Assembly: GCA_963575745.1 (NCBI GenBank)
Contig: CAUYUJ010014760.1
Coordinates: 612,245 to 676,244, forward strand
Source: Prorocentrum cordatum
Taxonomy: Eukaryota; Sar; Dinophyceae; Prorocentrales; Prorocentraceae
Direction: 5' to 3'
DNA length: 64,000 nucleotides
The position numbers and the translations under genes are program-made. Shown one piece after another: positions 10,726 to 20,620 of this stretch. The notes under the pieces are model-generated. The model made no database searches. It had not been told where the DNA came from and worked only from the letters and a program-made list of their open reading frames with translations. The stretch's first letter is position 1; every line of letters begins with the position of its first letter.

Positions 10726-11295
10726 CCCTGTGCTCTGCTGCTCTGCTGCTCTCTGCTCTCTGCTGCTCTGTGCTCTCTGCTGCTCTGCTGCTCTCTGCTG
10801 CTCTCTGCTCTCTGCTGCTCTGCTGCTCTCTGCTGCTCTGTGCTGCTCTGCTGCTCTGTTGCTCTCTGCTGCTCTGTGCTCTCTGCTGCTCTGCTGCTCT
10901 CTGCTGCTCTGTGCTGCTCTGCTGCTCGGTTGCTCTCTGCTGCTCTGTGCTCTCTGCTGCTCTGTGCTCTCTGCTGCTCTGTGCTCTCTGCTGCTCTGTG
11001 CTCTCTGCTGCTATGTGCTCTCTGCTGCTCTGTGCTCTCTGCTGCTCTGTGCTCTCTGCTGCTCTGTGCTCTCTGCTGCTCTGTGCTCTCTGCTGCTCTG
11101 TGCTCTCTGCTGCTCTGTGCTCTCTGCTGCTCTGTGCTCTCTGCTGCTCTGTGCTCTCTGCTGCTCTGTGCTCTCTGCTGCCCTGTGCTCTCTGCTGTTC
11201 TGTGCTCTCTGCTGCTCTGTGCTCTCTGCTGCTCTGTTGCTCTCTGCTGCTCTGTGCTGTGCTCTCTGCTGCTATGTGCTCTCTACTGCTCTGTC
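10726..11295 (+). repeat. 17-bp minisatellite (TGCTCTGTGCTCTCTGC)
   Basis: Unit TGCTCTGTGCTCTCTGC, very regular from about 10940 to 11220. The first 200 bp are shorter CTCTGCTG permutations. Three units (51 bp) encode a 17-residue Cys/Leu/Ser/Ala period, which makes long hydrophobic open frames. It directly abuts the 101-bp array. Confidence 0.95.
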
Positions 11296-11524
11296 CAAAC
11301 CCGATTGGTTTTCTTTTCGCTTGAACGGATTACCTTTTCGCTCGAACGAGCGTCTTTTCGCTTGAACGATCCACCCTCGGCGACGACCGCCATGGGGCGC
11401 CTCCCTGTCGGGCTCGCCTTCGGGCCCTCGGTGGGTCTAAGCGTCTAAGCCTCGCCAGCGAGAGCCACCCGTACTCGGGCCCCCCCTCTGCCCCCCGAAA
11501 GCGCTGCTCCTCGCCGGGCGGAAT
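11296..11524. other. Short spacer with three CTTTTCGCTTGAACG-like motifs
   Basis: CTTTTCGCTTGAACG, CTTTTCGCTCGAACG and CTTTTCGCTTGAACG occur within about 60 bp (11318-11370). The rest is GC-rich and shows no gene. The motif resembles, in reverse orientation, GCGCGAAAACG-type sequence at 7968-8035 on the other side of the 101-bp array, but the match is weak. Confidence 0.6.
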
Positions 11525-12430
11525 CTAGTAGATCCGCAGCAGCTCGCTCTCAATCAGGCTACAGATCTGGACGAAGAAGCGTTGTCCAGCCTCGCCCTTG
11601 TCCGCTGCTTCGCAGATGCTGCTGGCCAGGTCGGTGTAGTCCCGCCTCGCGCAAAGACCCCAACGGAGGCCCTGCTCGATCATGCCGACTACCTTGCAGC
11701 TGGCAGTCATGTCGGCGATGCCGCGGTCGATAAGGAACTAATCCAGCTCCGAGGCCTCCTGGTCCGTCGTGAACTGAAAGTACCCTCGCCCGCGTCGATG
11801 AGCATGCCGCACACACCCTCCAGCCAACGCCCAGCGACAGTCAGGAAGGTGTCGGGGTCTACGTGCCAGTCGCCCCCCAAGATCCACGCTTCAACGGCGT
11901 AGTGCAGCATCTTGCCGACGTGCGGCACCGCGCCCATACCGGCAGCCACCCAGCGCATCTTTGTGCAGGTAGATGGAGCCGACGACGATGCCGCCAGGGA
12001 TGAGGCCGTGGACGCGCGCGAAGGCGGCGCGGCTCCCTGAGGCGTGGCATGTCGACTTCGCCCCGTCGAGCCCTGGTCCTCTCATGCCTCTCAAACTTTC
12101 GACTGCCACACCACCGCTGGCTGCGCGGTGCTGGGCTGCATCTGAGGCCGCGGCACGTGGGGCGAGGACGGCGCGCAGCCCGACCTGGTGGCGTGGCGCC
12201 ACTGCCCCTGCTCCACCACGCGCTGCGGCCCCAGGTTGCGCTCTCGATGCTGGTCAACGCCGCCACAGCGCGCCTGGAACATGTCGACATTGCCCTCCAG
12301 CGGCGCTGCCATGATAGCAGTGGCAGGACCCAATCCTGTGTTGTTGAGGCTGACATGGGTGAAGATATTAGGAGCGTCTCCCCCTTCGCTTGACCCTCGC
12401 AATGGTTCGGAGGCCCTCGAGGAGCCGACG
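11525..12430 (-). pseudogene. LINE1 apurinic-like endonuclease remnant
   Basis: The amino end reads VSLNNTGLGPATAIM (about 12370-12310), matching the strand that starts the endonuclease/exonuclease/phosphatase fold in these elements. A middle part reads GLIPGGIVVGSIYLHK. Then comes WILGGDWHVDPDTF (about 11886), the GD-x-N/H-type active-site strand. After a frame change it continues SELD, an in-frame stop at a normally aromatic position, and FLIDRGIADM (about 11745-11704). The enzyme would nick target DNA to prime reverse transcription. Two frameshifts and one stop disable it. Confidence 0.72.
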
Positions 12431-12469
12431 TTGCTGGGCCTTGCGGCAGGCAGCATGATCAGCCAGCGC

Positions 12470-12665
12470 TGCGGGCTACCCAGCAGCGGCGGCCCCATGG
12501 CTGCGGCCCTCCTCTTCGTCGGCCCCTGTGGCTCCATCGGTGTCGGTGTCTTCCATGGTGGAGTCGACGAGTGCCTCGAGTGCACTCTCGTCGAACACCA
12601 CCTCAGAGGTCTCGCTGCCAAACCACGCGAGAACTTGGTCGGAAAGTCTGGCGTGCCGCTGGGGT
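12470..12665 (-). pseudogene. Acidic segment upstream of LINE1 endonuclease
   Basis: The minus frame reads SDQVLAWFGSETSEVVFDES and then a Thr/Asp/Glu-rich run ending at a stop near 12476. It abuts the endonuclease remnant on the expected side and may be the linker before it. No domain is recognised. Confidence 0.35.
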
Positions 12666-15200
12666 GAGGAGACAAGAGAGAAGAGAAGCGGAACTTGGGT
12701 CCAGGCGCCGCGGAACCGCAAGGCAGAACTTGCTGGCAGGAGGCATGGGAGGCCTGGCGCGTGATGTGATTCCATATCGCCCAGCACAAGCGTGGAGGAT
12801 GGAAGGCAGAGGGCGAAACACGGAGGATGAAGAAGGGATGACGAAGGGGGGGCGAGCATCAGGGAGGAAAACAGGAGGCAAGGGCGGAGGGAAGCAGGAG
12901 AAGAGAAGAGAGGGAAAGTCCCCCCTACTCCAGCAGCGAGGCTATAGAGGTGAAGGTGAGAGGCGGGGAAAAGAGGACCACAGTGGCGTACAGAGCGGGA
13001 TCCTCCCACTAGATTCGCCACAAGACTTCCCTGCGCCCTCCTCTTCTTCTTGCGTTTGAGAGTCTTGACCTCTTTCCTCGCTGGCAGTAGTGGCAGACAT
13101 GAAACGCCAAAAGGAGAAACGCAGGCAGGTGCTGTGCGCGTTGCACGCATCGGCCGCTGCACGTACATTCGCGTGTGTTTGCGTGTGCGCGTGGGTGTGG
13201 GAGGAGAACACGCGTTGGGATCGGAAGTCCAGGAAGATCCACCAACGTGTCGGTCGAACATCTCAGTTCAGGGTCTCGAGGGTTCTCGAAACAAGTGTGA
13301 AAACACCCATTGAGCCAAAGCCTGCAACAAAGACGAGAGACAGGGGAAGAGAAAGCGGGTCCACCAAGACCAATCACGACTTGCGCAAAGAGAACACACA
13401 ACCACAAGGCGAGAGAACACGCAACGTGCGTATGAACGCAGAATGGGCGATTCCGCATGCGCGGCGCGCGGGTGCGCAAGCGCACTGCGCGTACTGTACG
13501 CGGGGCTGCGCACGACGCATGGCACGTCAGTGCCAGTGCGCGTCGCGTGCTTTCGCTCACGCACGGATGCCGATCACAGAGGGGTGAGATGGAAGTCGGA
13601 GGGATCAGGAAGAAGGGAGGAGGGAGGAAAGAGGACACCAGGAGGGAGCAGAGAGTAGGGTGGAGAGAGGAAAACGACGAAGTAGGAGGGCAAGAAGCTA
13701 GGGGAGGCGGGAAGGTGAGGCGGACAAGAAAGGCGAGGACGAGGAGGAAACATCCCGTCGACGAGTGCAAGGTCGGCACGAGGAGGAACTTGCGGTGGTC
13801 CTAATGTGCTCGAGCTCTTCCTGGCGGTAGTCCTCCAAGGATCGGCAATGGAGAAGGGGAGGGGTATGAAAGAGGATGAGGGAGAGGCGGTGATAACATA
13901 ACAGCAGCCCCTGGGAGATGAAGTCGCAGAGCCGACCAAGGCCCGAACTCGACCATTGGGGGTTTCCCCTCGGGTATCGGTTTGTGGACATTTATCCTGA
14001 ACATGCCGGGGCGAGGAGCGAGGAGGGGAGAGGAGGGAGGAGAGAAAAAGTGCCCCACCCCTCTTGTGGCTGGGTCCTGGCGTTTGTTTGTTCAGTGGAA
14101 AACTTGTTGCTCAATCATCCTCTCCTGCTCTCTTTCGCCTCCTTCCCACCATCGCCTGCCTCCTCCAATCCTCCCACTTCTTCGCATCTCCAGCTTCGAA
14201 CGGTTGCCCCGAGTGTTGCCAGGAGCGGAACTTTCGCAACTTTCCGTCGCCCTGGGGGGGGGGGCTAGCCACAAGCAAAACTATCACAACTCTGCGGCGC
14301 CCACGGGGTGTCCACCGGTGTGGCCCCATACGCCGATCCAAAGTAGCCCTCGCCTTCCTGGGCGCCGCCAAGCGCGCCACAATCGCCGGCGCTCTGCGCC
14401 CCTGAGGGGTCCAACGGATGCCTGATGCGCAATTGTGACGCCGCTTCCCTGCGCCTCTGGGCGATCCAACAACAAGCCCCTCCGAGTACATCCCCATGAA
14501 ACCTCGCCCCCGTGGGCAATGTCGAACATCCGACGCGCGAAAGAGAAGCCGCAGCCAAGGCGCAGCGCGACACATGACAGCGCAGCCGCGGGTGGCATCC
14601 CATGGCCGCCAGCGGCGCGAGTGCATGCGCCCAGTATCCTCCACCTGCTTCTCCCGATCGGCGGTGAAGCGACCTCAGACACCAATCCTTGGCGCAATTC
14701 TGCACCCCAACAGGACTAGCTCTTCCTGCAAAATGGCCCGGGTAATTTAGCTTAGTAACTGGGCGATGTAGTTTTGACCGCGGGGGCACGCGAACGCTCC
14801 ACTGATAGATGCGCGGGCCAAGTGGCTGCGCGAATCCACTGGCACACACACTGCTTCCCCAATTACCACGAAATGGCTGAACGCCAGCTCTCGGCGGGTA
14901 CGGCCGTTAGAGCAGCGGGAAGAAAGCTGGTAGTACGGATAGGCAAATATGGGTATATGTGCCGAAGTAAACCACGTGAGTTCACTCGCTCGTGCACTCA
15001 CCGTACCAGCTGGAGTACCCGTTGAACTCCGGTGCGCGAAGCACTCTGAACAGGTGGTAAAAATAAGGCTGGTAAATTCTACAGAGACCTAGGCTTTGGA
15101 TGATTATGGCGGATGTCGCTTTCTAGGCACAAAAGCTGTCCGTAAACAAATATATTCTCCACATGCAGGCGCAAACCATATATCTGATCATGCCCACGAG
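12666..15200. other. No recognisable gene; purine-rich and GC-rich tracts
   Basis: GGAGGA/GGGAAGA-rich stretches lie at 12.8-13.0 and 13.6-14.05 kb, with a G11 run at 14254. A minus-strand frame at 14.06-13.93 kb (starting MFRINVHKPIPEGKPPMVEF) looks protein-like but is short and matches no family I know. It could be an exon or chance. Near 14.3-14.47 kb, CCAACGG/GATCCAAC motifs recur beside short G/C-rich blocks. AT content rises near 15.05-15.2 kb. Confidence 0.5.
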
Positions 15201-15215
15201 GCGATGGGAAGAGGG

Positions 15216-16529
15216 CTAGAGAAGGTCCGACGTCGTTACTGAGATCCCACCGCGGAAGTGATCAGGTGAGCTGCATTGTGGCTGGTTAATCGCGAACGCC
15301 TCGGCAACCGCGAGGCCGCCCCCCCACCTGCCCCCGCGGCATGGCAGCCCGGAGTGCTCGAGCGGCAATGGGGGCTGCGGCGCCTCCTCTGGGCGTTGGT
15401 CATCTAAGAAGTGTCGTCCTACGCCTGGCCTCTCCTCATCGTTGACCCAGCAGCCCCAGTCCCTCTGACGAATGGCAGAGACGGCACGGGGATGGCAAAA
15501 TCCTTGGGCCGCCCAGCAAGACGCGACTGGGCCGAAGACGTACGGCAACAGAGATGGACTGATCCTCCTGGCTCCCCGGCAGTCGCACCCACTCCGCGCG
15601 TGAACCAACCGCGCGACGTGAATCAGGCCTGCCAGTAAAGGCCCCCGCGGCACGTTGCTTCATGGCCAAGTACATTGCGACGATGAAAGCCCCCCGTTGA
15701 ATGCCCCGAATCTCGGGCACGAGAATCGGGCCCCGGCAAGACAGGTGATGCGCCGCCCCAAGGGCGCTGGTCCAAGGATATCCGCATCTCCTGCTCGTTA
15801 AGACCCCGGCAGCAATGAATCGGCGCCGCGCCACTTCATATTTCAACGCGGCTGGCGCCGAAACCTTCGGTGAAGACGCCGGCGGACAACGCGGCGCAGT
15901 TGCCGGGCAAATGTCGACGAGCTCGAGTTTATGAATATCGGGCCATCCGTCGACGCGGGCCCGAGCTATGCGCGGGGCACCGTTGCGTCTTAGCGATCTC
16001 AATCCAACCGTTGCTCGCCGCGCCGCGACAACCACCTGGCGCCAGCGACTGCGCGCGTGAAACCGCGTCGACCCAGCGCTCGCGCTCCATCTCGCGGCAA
16101 GCTGGATGAGCGTCGGCCCGGGTGATAGAAACATCATGGGAAGCCCAGCGGCAACGGGCGTTGTGCGCGTCGGCCAAAGACGCGCTCGAGCGCGCGATGC
16201 TGACTAACGCATTGGCGGTCGAAGGTTTCTCCCTCGATGCGAAATGGCCGGCGCTCGGCGCCTTCGCCGCGGTCGCGGGGCCAGCCGCGGCATAAGTGCC
16301 CGACCAAATTGGCAATCCAATGAGGGTCCTCTGGCTCGGCCAGACAATTTGGAACGTGAAACTCGCCCCCCGCAACGATGCGCGACTCTTTAAAGCAGGC
16401 GAACAGCGGGCGGTAACAATGCCACCCGACGATGTTCTCCGCCACCACGTCAAACTCGTTGATCTCGCGGCTGCCGAGGCCATCCTCGATGTAAGAGCGC
16501 GCTCGTCGTCGGCCCTCGGCAGCGCGCAA
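15216..16529 (-). pseudogene. Unidentified minus-strand coding remnant
   Basis: Several minus frames have balanced, protein-like composition. Examples are EINEFDVVAENIVGWHCYRP (16.5-16.4 kb), DPHWIANLVGHLCRGWPRD (16.3 kb) and EVARRRFIAAGVLTSRRCGY (15.8 kb). Plus-strand frames here are less protein-like. No start, splice site or family can be assigned. It lies immediately downstream, in minus sense, of the Copia1 RNase H, so it could be another element or a decayed host gene. Confidence 0.4.
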
Positions 16530-16799
16530 CTTGCGGGCCCCTCTGCTACAGCAGCAGGTTGAGCTGGCCCACTTGGCCCGTTAATCCCGCTGGCTTCTCC
16601 AAACGCGGGAGCCTCCAGGAGGGCGGTAAAAACCCGCGATGCCCGCCCTCAGCAAAGGCTGGCCCCAGAGCTGCCGGGGGAGTTGGCGTCGCAATTGGGA
16701 GAGGAGGTGGGGCGTCAGTCTTGCTACGAGACGGCTGACGCCGCACGAAGCGAGGCTCGTCGCCTTTGATGAGCCTTGCCTCTGGCGGAAGCCTCGGTC

Positions 16800-17340
16800 A
16801 ATCAGCGCGGCGTTTAATCGTGGAGATGCGCGCTGCTCCGGCCACGTCTTTCACGCGATCGGCAATGGCATCGAGAAGGGCTGCCCCCTCGGCCGCCAAG
16901 TCCAGACGCAAGGGCTTTGGCCGACGATCGCCAAGCATGTCCCGCCCCACCCACCACCCGCGCGCAACGCGCATCAATGTTGCCAGCAGTCCGCCGACAC
17001 TCGAAGGCGCGCTCGCCCTCCGCGACCCCCGCCTGCACGTCGAGGCCGTCGCTGTCGCCGACAGCCGCGGCAAGCTGCCTGACCAAGTCCGCCCCCTGTT
17101 TAGCGACCTCATCGCTGGTGCGACTGAGGTCCATGAGGTCCACATTAAATTGGTTGCGTTTCTTGTTGAGGTTGTCTTTGATAGGGCCAGGCCTGCTGGC
17201 GCGTGGCCCTCGCATCATTGCGGCAATGCGTCATGGTCGCGCTGGCATTCTGAGACAGAACACCGAGGTCCTCGCCCACGGCCTCGGCGAAGGTGATGAA
17301 CTCCCGCACGCGGCGCTCAACCTCGCCAGTGGCTCGGCGC
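16800..17340 (-). pseudogene. Unidentified helical coding remnant
   Basis: A minus frame at 17.33-17.21 kb reads VREFITFAEAVGEDLGVLSQ. A second, after a frame change, reads NQFNVDLMDLSRTSDEVAKQ and continues GADLVRQLAAAVG (17.19-17.05 kb). The pieces look like one amphipathic helical protein broken by a single-base shift. It may be a gag-like or ORF1-like segment. I do not recognise the family. Confidence 0.45.
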
Positions 17341-17489
17341 TGGCGCCGCAGGCGCGGCGCGGCGTTGACCTCGCGCCCATCGACAGCGATGCGAGGCGTC
17401 TCCTGGGCAACCGCTCCTCAGACCCATAGTCAGAATAAAGGGCTGGCAGACGTCACAAAGACTCCTCGCCAGAACATGATTTAATACAG

Positions 17490-18000
17490 ATTACTGCGGC
17501 AACTGGCACTCTGGCGCGGGTGCCAATGTGCGCCTGCCATGACGCGCCGTCTGCCTGGCGCAGTACGCACGCATGCTCATGGCGCTGTTCCCAGCGCGCT
17601 TGGTCAGTGCTTCTGACATATCCCCATGCGCGCCAACACTCACAACTTGAATGTCGCCCTTTTCGCACTCTCTCTTGCAACCACAGTCGACGTGCTTCAA
17701 TGCGTCTCTCTTTACCTCGCCCTCGCCTGCCCACAAAGGCCACGACCGCAGTGGCATCACTCTCTATGGCAATGCTGCGTTGGACATCCAAATCCTTCAA
17801 TGCGAACTGTAGCCCTAGACCAACTGACGCTCCTATCACAATTCCATGATACTCGGCATCCCCGGGCAATAATGCGATTGCGCTCTGCGCAGCGTGCCAA
17901 GATCTAGTCGCATGAGATCCACGCAGCACTACTCCTCGACGTCCTGACTTCTCGTCTGTTAACCCTGCAAAGTCTGTGTCTGCCCATGCTGTAAATCCTC
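17490..18000 (-). pseudogene. Copia1 RNase H domain
   Basis: All three classic acidic motifs are visible: ADTDFAGLTDEKSG (about 17985), ALLPGDAEYHG (about 17863) and AIESDATAVVAF (about 17764). Then EARRLWLQERVRKG follows and, after a frame change near 17.66 kb, DIQVVSVGAHGDMSEALTKR. This closely follows the Copia pattern, including the terminal loss-of-domain marker 'ALTK'. It removes RNA from the hybrid during particle-associated reverse transcription. The catalytic acids survive; the frameshift and upstream stops do not allow a product. Confidence 0.87.
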
Positions 18001-18045
18001 ATGGCTTGTCATGATACCAACAGAGGTAAACTGACCTGTCGCGCG

Positions 18046-18360
18046 TCAAGGCAATTCCCAAACATCATAGCACTCCCCAAAGATCCCACTGTAGGCTTCG
18101 CCATATTCCCGCCCAACACTCCAGCCGATAACAGAATCGACCCTTACTACTTGATTCGCTCGGGCGGTCATGGCATGAAACCGCGCGGCAACGCGCGGTG
18201 GCGACCCCCCCTCATCTCCTTCATCCACTGGCAACTTCCCCCCTGGCGCTTCCGCTTTTACCTTGCGCGCGTGGAATCCAAATTCCTTCGCGACGATCTC
18301 CGCGTGCATCTGATCTGCCCCATGCCATGAGCCATCGCGCGTCCATTCTACACATGTGTT
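18046..18360 (-). pseudogene. Copia1 RT thumb / connection
   Basis: The frame reads CVEWTRDGSWHGADQMHAEI, then VAKEFGFHARKV, then RFHAMTARANQVVRVDS. This is the conserved thumb region of dinoflagellate Copia RTs, where a DQRH-A-E-I-x-V-K-E-L segment is followed by FRAL-x-ARANYL. Here the second motif is FHAMTARANQ. It continues into the RNase H after a short gap with frame changes near 18.0-18.05 kb. Confidence 0.75.
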
Positions 18361-18429
18361 CCGGACCCCCCGCGCGCCTGCGCCTCGAACTCCCCCTGCG
18401 CTGTTCTGCGGGACCAATCGACGCCAAAA

Positions 18430-18750
18430 TTGCCGCTTGACAAAGTAGAGTCACCACCGGGCACCGCTTGTCAAATCCTTCTCGTCCCGCGCGCGGACGC
18501 GCGAGGCGACGCCGCGCCGCTGGCGAAACCATCTGACCCCGCAGAATCCACGCAACAATCCCCCCTGTAACTGGCGGCATCCCTGGGCCCCCACATGGAA
18601 TAAGGAGCTCGCCGCGCGCGCCCGGCTCGCCGCCCCCCTCGGGCAGTCGAACGAAGAAACCTTTTCTTGTGGGGTGTGTGTGTGGGGGGGGGGGGGGGGG
18701 GGGCATCGAAGTAAGCTCGCTCGTTAACGATGAACCTCAGCTCGAGACCT
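18430..18750 (-). pseudogene. Copia1 RT palm with broken active site
   Basis: Motif A region: ELRFIVNERAYFDA (about 18743-18702), where the motif-A Asp position is occupied by Asn (VNERAYF). After the G20 tract a frame reads FFVRLPEGGGEPG and then, in the next frame, MWGPRDAASYRG (about 18596) and GFASGAASPRASARGTRR. The catalytic pair normally reads as in VHGDDF. Here the sequence is VPGGDSTLSS, so the first Asp is lost. At least two frameshifts are needed. Identification is firm because the Y-G-x-RDAA block is highly characteristic. Confidence 0.8.
18676..18703 (+). repeat. TG repeat and G20 homopolymer inside Copia1 RT
   Basis: A short (GT) run followed by 20 consecutive G (18684-18703). 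On the minus strand it encodes a proline run placed exactly between the AYFDA block and the FVRLPE block of the RT. Confidence 0.97.
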
Positions 18751-20620
18751 TCCCCATGCCCACCTCCGTTGCATCGCGTTCCCTTTGTCACTGCCAGCGA
18801 AAACAATAACTTCTCAGCTCTGGTAGAGGCGCGGCCGCGAATGCGTTCTACGCCTCGGGAAGGCAAAGTTAGATTGCCCCGCCTCTAACCGGGATCTGGA
18901 ATCAGGGCTGTTTGCATGTCCTTTGTCAAGATTAATCCACCTCGCGCCGATCGCCCCATTGCCTGCAACTGCCGAGCGCACCGATTCCTCCGCGTCCTAA
19001 ATTTTAATTAGTATGAATCTGCTCCGTTTCCACTATGCGAACCTTGATCGTTAACGCAGGGCCGCGCGCATTTCCGCAAGTGACATCCCAGGCGCACGCG
19101 CGGCCGCCTACTCAACGACGCGCAACAAGTGCGCGAGTCATTCCGGCGGGCGCGACGCTCGCTTGTTTCGCCGGCCTCGCGGGCGCCAATCACATTCATC
19201 AATCCGAGACGCGAAAGCTCAGAGCAGGCCCACTTGCGCGGTTTGACTTCTCCGACTGCCTCTCAAATGAAGTTCGCGTCGACGTCTCCGGCCCCCCCTT
19301 TGAACTCGGGGCCCCGCTCGCGCCCCGTAATCAGATCAACTGATTTGCCCCCTATAACTTGGCCGCTGCCCAGGTCTGCGGCGCCCCGCCTGACGCATGG
19401 GCCCCGCGGCGGCCCGCGGTCGCCCCGATATATTCGCGCGCCCGCCCTAGCTGGCACGCGGGGCTTTGGGTAACCGCGCCTGTTATTAGCAACGCTGATC
19501 TCCGCGTCTCCATCGCCGAGAGCAACTTCCAGCATTGCCTGATCGTCGCGCCTGCCAGAGAATCAGCGTCCGCCGTCAGGCCCCACCTGGTGATTGACCA
19601 GTCTGGCAGGCATGGATTTGCACAAGTGCTCTCGTATAATGTCAAAAGAATAACGCGAATTCCCTCTGGTCAACTCCGCGCGCCCCCGCTGCCCCCTGCG
19701 CTCTCGAGCTCGCGGCCCACGAGACTGCTGTTGGTCGCGGACCTAGTGGGCGCGTGGATAAACTGTTCCTCTCAATGAACGACTTGCCTCAGGTCGTAAC
19801 AGCACGCGCCGCCTTCGCGCGCCCGAACGCCATCCTTCCAAAGTAACCTCCGCACAGGAGCGGTGCTCCAACTGGCTGCGCCCGCGGGGCGTTCGAAGAG
19901 AGCGCAAAATCTATTGCGTCGTTGGACGTCACAGAGCCCCCTTGCGAAAACACGATGTTCAGCACCGCGCCCCAACATCTCCTCGATCATTTTCCGGCAG
20001 CAGCCGCTTCGCAATCTGGGTATACAGTCTGCTGCTCGCTGCGCGCGTGGGGCCCGCGATCAAGAGCACGTCAGATGCGCCGCTGACAATCCTCCCAGCT
20101 TCGGCCCGCATCGTCGCATATGTGAAAGCCCAGTGGTCGCTGCGCTGATCGCGCGCTGAGTCCATCGCGCACCTGGAAATGAGGCCCATTTCGTCAGCCG
20201 CGTCGGCCACTCTGACAGGGGATTGTGCCTCGCGAGCGCGCGCTTCGACTTCTCGCCGACGTTTGCAGCAGAGTCAAAACTGCTCTCCTTAACTCGATCA
20301 ACTGTGGAATGATATCACACTCTGACCCCATTGACCACTCGACGACGCCCGTGCCAAACCCCATCATGCGCAGCCCCATCTTGGAGCCACCATGCCCGTC
20401 ATCGTTCGTCATGCTATGGTTTTGCGCTCGCTGACCCCCCTCGCCGCGATCTTCAACTCGTCGTTGACTTGGCGAACCCGATCCTGCATCCGCGTCGACG
20501 CTGGGGCCCGCATTCATAACGAACTCGGTCCGCCCAGTCCATTTGCTTCCAGAAAGATTGCGGAATCCCATGGTGCCGGCTTCAACTTGGAACCCTATTG
20601 ACACGCCTTCCACTAGAAAC
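18751..20620 (-). pseudogene. Copia1 amino-terminal pol region, unassigned
   Basis: Minus frames include EWSMGSECDIIPQLIELRRA (about 20.35-20.28 kb), VADAADEMGLISRCAMDSAR (20.21-20.15 kb) and RIVSGASDVLLIAGPTR (about 20.09 kb). They look like consistent protein text in one orientation. SGAS recalls a retropepsin active site lacking its Asp, but that alone is not enough. EFKGGAGDVDANF near 19.3 kb may be the start of the RT. Several frameshifts separate these pieces. Confidence 0.45.

Larger units (their letters stand above)
2100..12665 (-). mobile_element. LINE1: decayed non-LTR retroelement interrupted by tandem arrays
   Basis: Reading down the minus strand, the order is endonuclease (12.4-11.5 kb), endonuclease-RT linker (about 7.9-6.6 kb), RT amino half (6.5-6.1 kb), RT carboxy half (4.6-4.1 kb), post-RT region (4.0-2.9 kb) and RNase H (2.9-2.4 kb). 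This is the expected order for dinoflagellate LINE-like elements with a C-terminal RNase H. About 4.6 kb of unrelated tandem repeats (17-bp, 101-bp and RepA 89-bp units) lies between the pieces. Every domain needs frame changes or stop readthrough, so the copy is dead. Calling the pieces one element is an inference from order, strand and complementary content. Confidence 0.72.
17480..20620 (-). mobile_element. Copia1: Copia-like pol remnant
   Basis: Minus-strand order: unassigned amino region (20.6-18.8 kb), RT palm (18.75-18.44 kb), RT thumb (18.34-18.05 kb), Copia-type RNase H (18.0-17.49 kb). Order and motifs fit a Ty1/Copia pol C-terminus. Integrase and protease could not be recognised. 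No long terminal repeats were found in flanking sequence by eye. Multiple frameshifts and a broken RT active site make it inactive. Confidence 0.75.

Noticed and set aside
10015-11448. A 477-codon plus-strand open frame over the 101-bp and 17-bp arrays
   Set aside because: Both arrays keep all frames open because of unit length and composition; there is no domain, and the opposite strand is open too.
18751-20620. SGAS near 20.09 kb as a Copia protease
   Set aside because: The catalytic Asp is missing and four residues are too few to identify a retropepsin.
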